From an uncultured Prevotellaceae bacterium (GTDB lineage Bacteria > Bacteroidota > Bacteroidia > Bacteroidales > Bacteroidaceae), in the NCBI GenBank assembly GCA_902768105.1, contig CACXJZ010000019.1:1-45451 (forward strand): a DNA stretch of 45,451 bases, given 5' to 3'. Within the stretch, counting starts at the first letter, position 1. Every line of letters starts with the position of its first letter. The notes beneath the pieces are model-generated. The model made no database searches and was not told the origin of the DNA. It saw only the letters and a program-made list of their open reading frames with translations. Shown here piece by piece: positions 1-6,997 of the stretch. The position numbers were made by a program, and so were the translations under genes.

Positions 1-38
1 TTGCTTCTATTTGCACTTGCAACGGCAGTGCTTGTCAT
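1..38 (-). CDS. Possible 5' end of a gene leaving the window on the left
   Basis: An ATG at 38 on the minus strand opens a frame reading MTSTAVASANRS before the window ends. It lies about 16 nt downstream of a Bacteroidetes-type -7 box (55-62), which is the only reason to call it. Twelve codons are too few to identify a product. Confidence 0.3.
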   Translation of the reverse strand, partial: MTSTAVASANRS

Positions 39-54
39 TGTTGCTTTTCGGGGG

Positions 55-62
55 CAAAGATA
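55..62 (-). promoter_or_regulatory. -7 box TATCTTTG of a gene leaving the window
   Basis: On the minus strand the sequence reads TATCTTTG, matching the Bacteroidetes -7 consensus TAnnTTTG. A CTTG, close to the -33 TTTG, lies about 20 bp upstream. It points at the ATG at 38. Confidence 0.45.
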
Positions 63-145
63 GTATATTTCCAAGAAAAAAGCAAGTATTTAAGCAAAAA
101 AATGATTTGCTCCCTACGAAGAATAGAACGAACCGTGTATATAAC

Positions 146-190
146 TGAAAAACCTCACATGGGAATGTCCCGCGTGAGGTCTTTCTTTTG
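146..190 (-). terminator. Rho-independent terminator after the lipoprotein gene
   Basis: An inverted repeat with 7-bp outer arms (ACCTCAC / GTGAGGT, 152-158 and 174-180) and an inner GGGA/TCCC stem is followed on the minus strand by a T run (146-150). On the plus strand CTTTCTTTT follows, so it may work in both directions. It lies about 55 nt beyond the stop of the lipoprotein gene and would end the rpoN-ispG-rmuC transcript. Confidence 0.7.
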
Positions 191-235
191 TAGTATGCTA
201 CATGCGCTGCGCGCAGTAGGCATTACGTTGTTTTC

Positions 236-721
236 TTAGAATACCAAAGTGTTAGTACACTCCTTGGCGTTGAGCTTGTCGAGGTCAGCCTTGGGGATTC
301 TGCCCTTGAAGGTAATCTCAACTTCTTCGTTAGCAGGCTTGCCGAACCACTCCACCAGCTTCTTTTGGTTGTCCTCGTCAGCTGTAAGCACGATCTTGGT
401 GTCTCTGGTGTCATCCTGACGACCGCTAATCCACAGTTCGCTGGTAGCGCGTGCGTCTTTCACCTCGGTCTTGTCGCTGTGCTTGATCTTCACCGTAGCA
501 GCCACATCCAGGATGTCGCCTTCGCCTGTTACCTCAAAGCTGATGGGAGCACCGAGCTGAGGGAGGAAGCAGTTAGGACCTGTCGTTCCTGTAATGTTGT
601 TCTGTACTGAGAAGGTGTAGCCTTCAGCGGCGTCAGTTGCCGGTTCGTCACTTGTCTGCTGCTTGTTTCCGCAAGAAACCATCATGGCAACAGCTGCCAT
701 CATCAATAAAATCTTTTTCAT
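236..721 (-). CDS. Small lipoprotein of unknown function
   Basis: A 161-residue protein that begins MKKILLMMAAVAMMVSCGN: a lysine-containing n-region, a hydrophobic core and a lipobox ending at Cys17, so it should be a lipid-anchored envelope protein. The spacer after the cysteine is rich in D, E, T and A. The rest is soluble, with alternating beta-like stretches (for example EVEITFKGRIP), and no catalytic motif I recognise. It is the last gene of the minus-strand run, 60 nt after rmuC, and is followed by a hairpin terminator. The 60-nt gap is AT-rich and contains TAACTTTT, one base from a -7 box, so it may also have its own weak promoter. Function unknown. Confidence 0.8.
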   Translation of the reverse strand: MKKILLMMAAVAMMVSCGNKQQTSDEPATDAAEGYTFSVQNNITGTTGPNCFLPQLGAPISFEVTGEGDILDVAATVKIKHSDKTEVKDARATSELWISGRQDDTRDTKIVLTADEDNQKKLVEWFGKPANEEVEITFKGRIPKADLDKLNAKECTNTLVF

Positions 722-781
722 AATGATTTTTTTTAAAAGTTAATAATAAAAGTTGATATAAAAAATGATAGTTGTATGTGG

Positions 782-2092
782 TTATTCTTCCTCTGTGCCC
801 GTGTTGGGGATGCGGTGCTTGGCATCTTCCTTGACACCGAGCGACTTCATCTCGTTGGCTTTCTGTACGATGCCCATACGACCATCGAGCGAGCGGCGCA
901 TCTCCCCATAGTTCTTCTGCAGGGTGTTGATGTTGGCCTCCAGCAGGTCGGCACGCTCAATGAATAGCCCGATGCGGCTGAGCAGCTGCTCGGCCATGTT
1001 GAGTATCTTCTGCTGGTTTTCCGTCTGCCGGTGCTGCCGCCATGCTATCTGTATCATGCGTAGGATGGCAAAGAGGTTCTGCGTGGAGGTGATGAACACC
1101 TTACGCTCGAAGGCCTCGTTCCACAGCTTCGGGTCGGAGGCGAGCACGAGCTGCAGGGCTGCCTCGTTGGGTACGAACATGATGACGAAGTCAATGGGAT
1201 TGATAGGCTTCTGGTGAGTGGAGTGGCTGTTGAGCGACGAATAGTCCTTGGAGGCGAGGTCCTTGGCCTGACTGCGTACGGCACTGATGAGCCGGTCGAG
1301 GTGTATCTTCTTCAGCTGTTCGTTGGGCTCGTTGATGTAGTCGTAGTACGCCTTGATGCTCACCTTCGAGTCGATGATGACGTCCTGGTCGTCAGGATAA
1401 TGCAGGATGACGTCTGGACGCAGACGCTGGTCGTCGGTCGTAAACGACTGCTGTATGTCGTAGTCGATGCCCTGCGTAAACCCTTGTGAGTCGAGCAGCG
1501 TGGAGAGAATCTGCTCGCCCCAGTCGCCCGCCTGTTTGTTGTCACCCCGCAGGGCACGCGTCAGTCGCTGTGCCGTCTGGTCCATCTTCTCCGTCTGCTC
1601 CGACATCTGGCGCAGGCGCTCGGAGAGTGAGGCGGATGCCGCCGTACGCTTCTCGTTGCTGTCCTTGATCATCTGCTCCAGCCGGTCGAAGTCGTCCTTG
1701 ATGGGCTTTGTGAGCTGCTGCATGCTGTCAGTATTCGCCTTGTTGAGGCTTTCCACATGCTCGCTGTGCGCCTTGTTAAGGCGTTCGGTGGTCTGGTTGA
1801 GCATGGCAGAGGCAAGACTGGTGAACTGCTCTTTTGCCAGTTTCAGTTGTTCGGCAAACTGTTCCTGGCGCAGGCGGCTCTCGTCTCCATGTTGCTCCTT
1901 GATCATCTCCACCTCTTTCTGCAACACGGCACGTTCGGCATTCAGTGCAGAGAACTGGGTGTTGAGTGAGGAGAGCTGAGCGTTGAGTGTATCCTTCTCG
2001 ACCGTCAGTTGCCTAATCCTACTGTTGCGCAGGAGCCAGACTGCGATGCCTCCCACGATGATGCCTATTAATATATAGAATAGTATCTCCAT
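782..2092 (-). CDS. rmuC: DNA recombination protein RmuC
   Basis: A 436-residue protein with RmuC-family architecture. One membrane segment at about residues 3-21 (ILFYILIGIIVGGIAVWLL) is followed by a long coiled coil rich in E, Q, K and L (about 25-190) and a C-terminal nuclease-like domain with the conserved stretches GDWGEQIL, RPDVILHYP and VIIDSKVS, then FVPNEAAL. RmuC is a membrane-tethered, restriction-endonuclease-fold protein that limits inversion at short inverted repeats in E. coli. That is of interest here because the window holds inverted repeats. It starts at an ATG 20 nt after the ispG stop and appears to be co-transcribed with ispG. Confidence 0.93.
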   Translation of the reverse strand: MEILFYILIGIIVGGIAVWLLRNSRIRQLTVEKDTLNAQLSSLNTQFSALNAERAVLQKEVEMIKEQHGDESRLRQEQFAEQLKLAKEQFTSLASAMLNQTTERLNKAHSEHVESLNKANTDSMQQLTKPIKDDFDRLEQMIKDSNEKRTAASASLSERLRQMSEQTEKMDQTAQRLTRALRGDNKQAGDWGEQILSTLLDSQGFTQGIDYDIQQSFTTDDQRLRPDVILHYPDDQDVIIDSKVSIKAYYDYINEPNEQLKKIHLDRLISAVRSQAKDLASKDYSSLNSHSTHQKPINPIDFVIMFVPNEAALQLVLASDPKLWNEAFERKVFITSTQNLFAILRMIQIAWRQHRQTENQQKILNMAEQLLSRIGLFIERADLLEANINTLQKNYGEMRRSLDGRMGIVQKANEMKSLGVKEDAKHRIPNTGTEEE

Positions 2093-2112
2093 GACTTGTC
2101 TTTGTCTAATAG

Positions 2113-3525
2113 CTAACAGCCGGATGGTGAGTGGTAAGTAGATTCTATGAGTTCCAGCAGACGCTCGACAGCCTCTTCCTCAGGGATGTTCTTCAGCACG
2201 CACTCCTTGCCACGGTAGAGCGAAATCTTGCCTCGGCCGGCACCCACGTAGCCGTAGTCGGCATCGGCCATCTCGCCCGGCCCGTTGACGATGCACCCCA
2301 TGATGCCAATCTTCAGACCAACCAGATGACTGGTAGCTTTTTTGATGCGGGCGATGGTCTCCTGCAGGTTATAGAGCGTGCGACCGCAACCCGGACAGGA
2401 GATGTATTCCGTCTTGGTGAACTTGATGCGGGCAGCCTGGAGGATGGAATCAGCAAGAGAAGTGAAAAGTGAAGAGTGAAGAGTGAATAATTTGCTACCG
2501 CTTTCCGGCTGAATGATCAATTTCGTGGCCTTGCGGTCTATCAGGAGTGATCCGGCAGCCATGGCGGCTTTCAACTGCAGGGTCTCGAAGTCGGGGGCAT
2601 CAAGCACCATGTGAAGCGTATCGTCCTCTATCCACATCCGCTCCTGATTCCCCTCCTTTTGGAGGGGCAGGGGGAGGCTTCCGATGAGCTCCACGAGCTT
2701 ACGGGCTACGGGAATCTCGGCCTCCGGCTCCTCGCTGAGCGAGACGCGGATGGTGTCGCCGATGCCCTCGGTGAGCAGGGCACCGATGCCTACGGCCGAT
2801 TTGATGCGACCGTCCTCACCCTCGCCGGCCTCGGTGACGCCGAGGTGGAGGGGATAGTGCATATCCTCTGCATCCATCGTCTTAACGAGCAGGCGCACGG
2901 TAGTGACCATGACCACCGTGTTAGAGGCCTTGATGCTGATGACCACGTCGTCGAACTGTTCGCGACGGAAGATGCGCAGGAACTCCATGCAGCTCTCCAC
3001 GATGCCTTCGGGCGTGTCGCCGTAGCGCGACATGATGCGGTCGGAGAGCGAGCCGTGGTTCACACCGATGCGTACGGCCGTATGGTGCTCCTTACAGATA
3101 TTGATGAAGGGCACAAGCTTCGCCTCAATCTTCTGCAGTTCAGCAGCATACTCCTCGTCGGTATATTCCAGATGCTTGAATGTACGGCCTGGGTCAACGT
3201 AGTTGCCGGGGTTGATGCGTACCTTCTCACAATACTGGGCTGCCACGTCGGCGGTATGGGCTGTGAAGTGTACGTCGGCCACGAGGGGCTGCGTGTAGCC
3301 ATCGGCCTTCAGACGTGCAGAGATATTCTTCATGTTCTCTGCCTCACGGGTGCCCTGCGTGGTGAAACGCACCAGCTCACCACCGGCATCGATGATGCGC
3401 TTGGCCTGCGCCACGCAACCTTCGGTGTCGTTGGTATCGACGGTGGCCATCGACTGTATGCGGATGGGGTTTGTGCCGCCGATGGCGATGTTGCCGACGT
3501 GGGCTATCGTTGTTTTTCTTCTCAT
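2113..3525 (-). CDS. ispG: 4-hydroxy-3-methylbut-2-enyl diphosphate synthase (IspG/GcpE), with repeat-derived segments
   Basis: IspG converts MEcPP to HMBPP in the non-mevalonate isoprenoid pathway, using a [4Fe-4S] cluster. Residues 1-270 are the TIM-barrel domain (TNPIRIQSMATVDT near the start; VTEAGEGEDGRIKSAVGIG). The C-terminal domain carries the cluster cysteines (SCPGCGRT, GIMGCIVNGPGE). The sequence is of the plant/Bacteroidetes type, which as known to me carries a large extra domain and runs to about 600 residues. Here the protein is 470 residues and the middle is only about 90. That middle is bounded by two peptides encoded by dispersed DNA repeats: SLPLPLQKEGN (DNA 2650-2677) and SKLFTLHSSLFTS (DNA 2461-2501). 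The frame stays open and all cluster cysteines are present, so it is probably functional. It lies 23 nt downstream of purE. Confidence 0.94.
   Translation of the reverse strand: MRRKTTIAHVGNIAIGGTNPIRIQSMATVDTNDTEGCVAQAKRIIDAGGELVRFTTQGTREAENMKNISARLKADGYTQPLVADVHFTAHTADVAAQYCEKVRINPGNYVDPGRTFKHLEYTDEEYAAELQKIEAKLVPFINICKEHHTAVRIGVNHGSLSDRIMSRYGDTPEGIVESCMEFLRIFRREQFDDVVISIKASNTVVMVTTVRLLVKTMDAEDMHYPLHLGVTEAGEGEDGRIKSAVGIGALLTEGIGDTIRVSLSEEPEAEIPVARKLVELIGSLPLPLQKEGNQERMWIEDDTLHMVLDAPDFETLQLKAAMAAGSLLIDRKATKLIIQPESGSKLFTLHSSLFTSLADSILQAARIKFTKTEYISCPGCGRTLYNLQETIARIKKATSHLVGLKIGIMGCIVNGPGEMADADYGYVGAGRGKISLYRGKECVLKNIPEEEAVERLLELIESTYHSPSGC
2461..2501. repeat. Heptad (TTCACTC) element, copy inside ispG
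   Basis: This 41-bp copy differs at three positions from the identical copies at 6876-6916 and 8216-8256. It lies inside ispG, and its minus strand is translated as SGSKLFTLHSSLFTS. Unlike the three intergenic copies, no -7 box lies 8 bp beyond its TTCACT end. Confidence 0.85.
2650..2677. repeat. G-rich hairpin repeat inside ispG
   Basis: A perfect 7-bp stem, CCCCTCC - TTTT - GGAGGGG (2650-2667), is followed by CAGGGGGAGG. On the minus strand it encodes the low-complexity peptide SLPLPLQKEGN. C-rich/G-rich hairpins of this shape recur in intergenic DNA of Prevotella and relatives (recollection). A degenerate version lies in the VanZ-like gene at 13337-13356. Confidence 0.6.
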
Positions 3526-3548
3526 GGGAGTAATGGATCCTAATGGGC

Positions 3549-4055
3549 TTAGTTGGTTTTGAACTGGTACTTCAGCTCAGCTAATTCCTGATTGGCCTTC
3601 TCAATCTTGTTGCGCAGGCCGTCCTTATAGGCGGTCAGACGGGCTGCCAGCTCGTCATCGCTCAATGCGAGCATCTCGACGGCGAGGATGGCGGCGTTCT
3701 GTGCACCGTTGACACCGACGGTAGCCACGGGGATGCCCGGTGGCATCTGGATGATGGAGAGCATGGCGTCAAGACCGTCGAGCATGCCCTTGATGGGTAC
3801 GCCGATGACAGGCAGCGTGGTAGAAGCGGCAATGACACCTGGCAGTGCTGCTGCCATGCCTGCTGCAGCGATGATGACACGTATGCCACGCTCCTTGGCA
3901 CCCTTGGCAAACTGCTCTACGGCATCGGGTGTGCGGTGTGCGGAGAGGGCATTGACTTCGAACGGCACCTGCAGCTCATCGAGCAGTTTGCAGGCTTTCT
4001 CCATAACGGGCAGGTCACTGGTGCTGCCCATGATAATACTTACTTTTGCTTGCAT
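3549..4055 (-). CDS. purE: N5-carboxyaminoimidazole ribonucleotide mutase (PurE)
   Basis: A 168-residue class I PurE, which rearranges N5-CAIR to CAIR in de novo purine synthesis. The N-terminus holds the nucleotide-binding GSTSDLPVM, followed by SAHRTP (the catalytic His is in this motif), IAAAGMAAALPG and GVPIKG. I start it at the ATG at 4055 (MQAKVSIIMG). The frame stays open up to 4298, but that extension is arginine-rich, reads antisense through the preceding membrane-protein gene and has no PurE similarity. The start is 14 nt after the stop of that gene. No purK is in the window. Confidence 0.95.
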   Translation of the reverse strand: MQAKVSIIMGSTSDLPVMEKACKLLDELQVPFEVNALSAHRTPDAVEQFAKGAKERGIRVIIAAAGMAAALPGVIAASTTLPVIGVPIKGMLDGLDAMLSIIQMPPGIPVATVGVNGAQNAAILAVEMLALSDDELAARLTAYKDGLRNKIEKANQELAELKYQFKTN

Positions 4056-4069
4056 ATCTTGATTTTTTA

Positions 4070-4690
4070 TTATAGCCAGAGAATACTGAAGACGGTACAA
4101 ACGGCTCCTATGAGGAAGCCGGCAACGACCTGCGAGAGCGAGTGCTGACGCAGAATCATACGACTGGTGCCCAACAATCCTGCCACGACGAAGAGCAGGC
4201 AAAACCACCACACGGGATTGAAGCCAAAGGCGTCGGCAAACACGAACAATGCACCGGCAAAACCGCCGATAGCAGCTGTGTGATGGGAGATTTTCCACAC
4301 CACGTTAATCATGGCACACACCACCTGCACCACCAGTGCGGCAATGACGATGCTGGCCATGAAGTGGGGGATGTGCTGCTGCTCCATGAGCCACACGCAG
4401 GCGAAGTAGCAGAGGATGGATATGACGTAAGGCACCATGCGTCGCTCACGTTGTCCCAGTTCGATGGGTGTCCATCCATGGTAGCGCCTGTACAGGTGGA
4501 TGAGGAACGTGGGCAGCAGGATGGTAAACAGATAGACCATGGCGATGACCCTCAGTTTGAAGGCCCACGGATACAGGCTCAGGTAGCTGAACAGAAACAG
4601 CGCCAGCAGGCCTACCAGCGGCAGGTAAAACGGTGTGAACACCGCACTTACGATGCGTGCCCCCCAGATGATTTGTTTATCTCTTGTCAT
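4070..4690 (-). CDS. PAP2-superfamily-like integral membrane protein
   Basis: A 206-residue, very hydrophobic protein with about six membrane segments. Two motifs resemble the PAP2 phosphatase core: KISHHTAAIGG near residue 130 (the place of the P/A-SGH motif) and SRMILRQHSLSQVVAGFLIG near 175 (SR-x5-H-x3-D in the family, here with Gln in place of the final Asp). The N-terminal KxxxxxxRP motif is not obvious. It may be a lipid phosphatase with a variant active site or an inactive relative. It overlaps rpoN by 4 nt (4687-4690), which implies translational coupling, and sits just before purE. Confidence 0.75.
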   Translation of the reverse strand: MTRDKQIIWGARIVSAVFTPFYLPLVGLLALFLFSYLSLYPWAFKLRVIAMVYLFTILLPTFLIHLYRRYHGWTPIELGQRERRMVPYVISILCYFACVWLMEQQHIPHFMASIVIAALVVQVVCAMINVVWKISHHTAAIGGFAGALFVFADAFGFNPVWWFCLLFVVAGLLGTSRMILRQHSLSQVVAGFLIGAVCTVFSILWL

Positions 4691-6195
4691 ATTTTCCTCA
4701 GTCTTGCGATGGGCAGGCCTAACTGCTCACGGTATTTGGCCACGGTGCGGCGGGCGATAGGGAATCCTTGGCGAGCCAGTTCGTCCTTCAGGTCGTCGTC
4801 GCTTAGCGGCCTTTTCTTGTCTTCTCCCTCAATGATGTCGCGCAGCGCCACCTTGATGCGGCGTGTTGACAGTTGTTCGCCGCTCTCTGTCACGTAGCTG
4901 TCGCTGAAGAAGTAACGTAGTGGGAACATGCCCCAGCGCGTCTGTGCATACTTGGAGTTGCTAACACGCGAGATGGTGCTCAGGTCCAGACCAGTACGCT
5001 CTGCCACGTCCTTCAGGATCATGGGGCGCAGTGATGCCTCGTCGCCGTCCTCAAAGAAACGGTGCTGTATCTGAATGATGGCCTGCATGGTGATGGTCAG
5101 CGTGTGACGACGCATGCGGATGGCCTCGATGAAACTCTGTGCGGCATCCACCTTCTTCTTCGTATAGAGCAGGGCCTCCTTCATCTGCCGACTCATGTTC
5201 TCGCGGTTGTTCTGGTACTCCTTGAGCGTGTCGGCGAACGACTGCGAGACGTACAGCTCGGGCACCTCGCCGTTGTTCAGGTGGAACGTCACCGTACCGT
5301 CGTCCTGCGTGTCAACGATGAAGTCGGGGGTTATCTGCTGCATGGAGCGTCCCACGCTCTCGCCCAGTGAGGCACCAGGCTTGGGGTTCAGTTTGCGCAG
5401 CTCACCCATCAGCGCCTCGGCCTGGATGTCGGAGAGCTCCAACGCCTGCTGTATCTTGTCCCAGTGCTTCTTGGTGAACTCCTCGAAATACTGTGTGATA
5501 ACCTGCTCCATGAGCTCGCGCAGCCGTGAGTCGTCACGACGGCGAATTTGGAGCAGCAGACACTCCTGTAGCGAACGGGCACCGATGCCGGCAGGGTCAA
5601 AGTCCTGGAGCTTGCGCAACACACGCTCTATTTCTGCATGACTGACGTTAATGTTATGATAGATGGCCAGCTCGTCGCAGATGTTGTCCGTGCTCTTGCG
5701 TAGCAGACCGTCATCGTCGAGCGAGCCGATGAGGTACTCCATGATGTAGCGCTCCTCGTCGGTCAGCTCTATCTCGCCCATCTGGAGCTTCAGCAGGTCA
5801 TAGAACGAGGTAGTCTCACCATAGACCATCTCCTCGCGCTCCTCCTGACTGCTCATACCGCCGTGGTAGACCGGCAGTTCTTCGTCGTCGCGTCCGATGC
5901 CTGCCAGTGCGTCGTCGAGTGCTGACTGTCGCTCCTCGCGCTCATGCTGGCTGTCGAAGTCATCAGTGTTTTCAGAGGACTCTGGGCTCTCTGGGCTTTC
6001 GGAGTAGTCAGAGTATTCTGCGGGCTCAGAGGTGGTCTCCAAGGCAGGGTTGTCATCCATCTCAGCGCGCACGCGTTCGAGCAGCTGTGCTACGGGCAGC
6101 TCGACGAGCTGTGCCTGCAACAGTTGCTGCTGCGAGAAGTTCTGCGTCTGCTTGAGCGCCTGCTCCTGTCTGAGTTCCTGTATCTGACTAGGCAT
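4687..6195 (-). CDS. rpoN: RNA polymerase sigma-54 factor (RpoN)
   Basis: A 502-residue sigma-54 factor. Region I (about residues 5-52) is Gln/Leu-rich (ALKQTQNFSQQQLLQAQLVE). Region II is acidic and Ser/Glu-rich (53-115). The core-binding domain follows, then the helix-turn-helix (about 393-415, DVAERTGLDLSTISRVSNSKY) and the signature RpoN box ARRTVAKYRE (481-490), which reads the -24 element. It needs an AAA+ enhancer-binding activator for open complex formation; none is encoded in this window. It overlaps the upstream hypothetical gene by 8 nt and the downstream membrane-protein gene by 4 nt. Confidence 0.97.
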   Translation of the reverse strand: MPSQIQELRQEQALKQTQNFSQQQLLQAQLVELPVAQLLERVRAEMDDNPALETTSEPAEYSDYSESPESPESSENTDDFDSQHEREERQSALDDALAGIGRDDEELPVYHGGMSSQEEREEMVYGETTSFYDLLKLQMGEIELTDEERYIMEYLIGSLDDDGLLRKSTDNICDELAIYHNINVSHAEIERVLRKLQDFDPAGIGARSLQECLLLQIRRRDDSRLRELMEQVITQYFEEFTKKHWDKIQQALELSDIQAEALMGELRKLNPKPGASLGESVGRSMQQITPDFIVDTQDDGTVTFHLNNGEVPELYVSQSFADTLKEYQNNRENMSRQMKEALLYTKKKVDAAQSFIEAIRMRRHTLTITMQAIIQIQHRFFEDGDEASLRPMILKDVAERTGLDLSTISRVSNSKYAQTRWGMFPLRYFFSDSYVTESGEQLSTRRIKVALRDIIEGEDKKRPLSDDDLKDELARQGFPIARRTVAKYREQLGLPIARLRKI

Positions 6196-6838
6196 GATAA
6201 TATTCTTTTAATTCCTTCGCAAAGTCTGCCAGACTCTCCGTGTCACTGTTGCCGTAGCGTCGCCATACCTCGGTGCATGGCCCTAACAGACTGTTGAACA
6301 AAACGTCGCGACGGTTGAGGTAGGGGTCGATGTGCTGATAGATTTCCATCACCTCTACGACGTCGTTGGCACGGACCTTCAGCAGTCGCGAAAGCTCTTG
6401 TATCTCCGGAGTCTCGGAAACCATGGTGTTGGGCGTCAGACGGAAGTAGAGGTCGAGCACGATGATGAGTGCGGCAGGCGTCCATGGCGAGCCGTCGGTC
6501 ACGGGTTTGAAGTCCTTCTCGAACGACTCGTTCACCTCCACACCATTGTAGAACTCGTTGGCATTGCCGTAGCCTTTCATCTCGCGCAACAGCCGCACGG
6601 CACGGCTCAGGCGGCGCGGATTCTCTCCGTACCGTTCCCAGATGCGCTCGATGCGTGGCGTCTGCAGTGTGGCTATCTGGCACAGTTTGCTGAACAGTAC
6701 ACGAGGATGGATGTGCAGCTCCATCGCCAAATCGACCATGATGCGACTATACATCGGTTTCATTCCGACAGGCTTACGAAGATACACTTGCAGCAGCAAC
6801 AGCCAGTAGTCGTCCGACCAGTTTGAGGATTTTCCCAT
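6188..6838 (-). CDS. Conserved hypothetical protein upstream of rpoN
   Basis: A 216-residue soluble, probably all-helical protein beginning MGKSSNWSDDYWLLLLQVYL. I see no catalytic or metal motif; many aromatic residues and helical LL/RLLRE stretches are present. The ATG at 6838 is the start. The frame can be extended to a TTG at 6862, but that codon overlaps the -7 box at 6860-6867, so it should lie upstream of the transcript. It is first in the minus-strand run and overlaps rpoN by 8 nt, so the two are likely translated together. Function unknown; position suggests it is tied to rpoN expression, but that is inference. Confidence 0.8.
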   Translation of the reverse strand: MGKSSNWSDDYWLLLLQVYLRKPVGMKPMYSRIMVDLAMELHIHPRVLFSKLCQIATLQTPRIERIWERYGENPRRLSRAVRLLREMKGYGNANEFYNGVEVNESFEKDFKPVTDGSPWTPAALIIVLDLYFRLTPNTMVSETPEIQELSRLLKVRANDVVEVMEIYQHIDPYLNRRDVLFNSLLGPCTEVWRRYGNSDTESLADFAKELKEYYHA

Positions 6839-6859
6839 AGTTTCTTTTGATATTTGGTG

Positions 6860-6867
6860 CAAAAGTA
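6860..6867 (-). promoter_or_regulatory. -7 box TACTTTTG for the rpoN-ispG run, with heptad element upstream
   Basis: Minus-strand TACTTTTG matches TAnnTTTG and lies 21 nt upstream of the ATG at 6838. Exactly 8 bp upstream (AAATTTTG) begins the TTCACTC heptad element at 6876-6916. No TTTG occurs at the usual -33 spacing; that position falls within the heptads. Confidence 0.75.
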
Positions 6868-6875
6868 CAAAATTT

Positions 6876-6916
6876 AGTGAAGAGTGAAGAGTGAAGAGTG
6901 AAGAATTTGCTGCCGC
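6876..6916 (-). repeat. Heptad (TTCACTC) element, copy upstream of the rpoN run
   Basis: Read on the minus strand: GCGGCAGCAAATTC, then three TTCACTC heptads and a final TTCACT. It is identical over all 41 bp to the copy at 8216-8256, in opposite orientation. Its TTCACT end is 8 bp from the -7 box at 6860-6867. Confidence 0.9.
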
Positions 6917-6963
6917 TTAACCATTTTTACATTTTTTCATTCTTTCCTTTCTACATTTATCAC

Positions 6964-6971
6964 TACCTTTG
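6964..6971 (+). promoter_or_regulatory. -7 box TACCTTTG for the secreted-protein gene
   Basis: TACCTTTG matches the Bacteroidetes -7 consensus and sits 26 nt upstream of the ATG at 6998. TTTC near 6943 is a weak -33 candidate. Together with 6860-6867 it makes a divergent promoter region split by the heptad element. Confidence 0.7.
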
Positions 6972-6997
6972 CATAGAAATCATAAAAAAGAACATCC

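Noticed and set aside
2611-3543. A 310-codon open frame antisense to ispG
   Set aside because: IspG motifs are unmistakable on the minus strand; the antisense product has no recognisable domain.
4056-4298. N-terminal extension of purE by 81 residues
   Set aside because: It overlaps the PAP2-like gene in another frame; PurE proteins begin at about MQAKVSIIMG.
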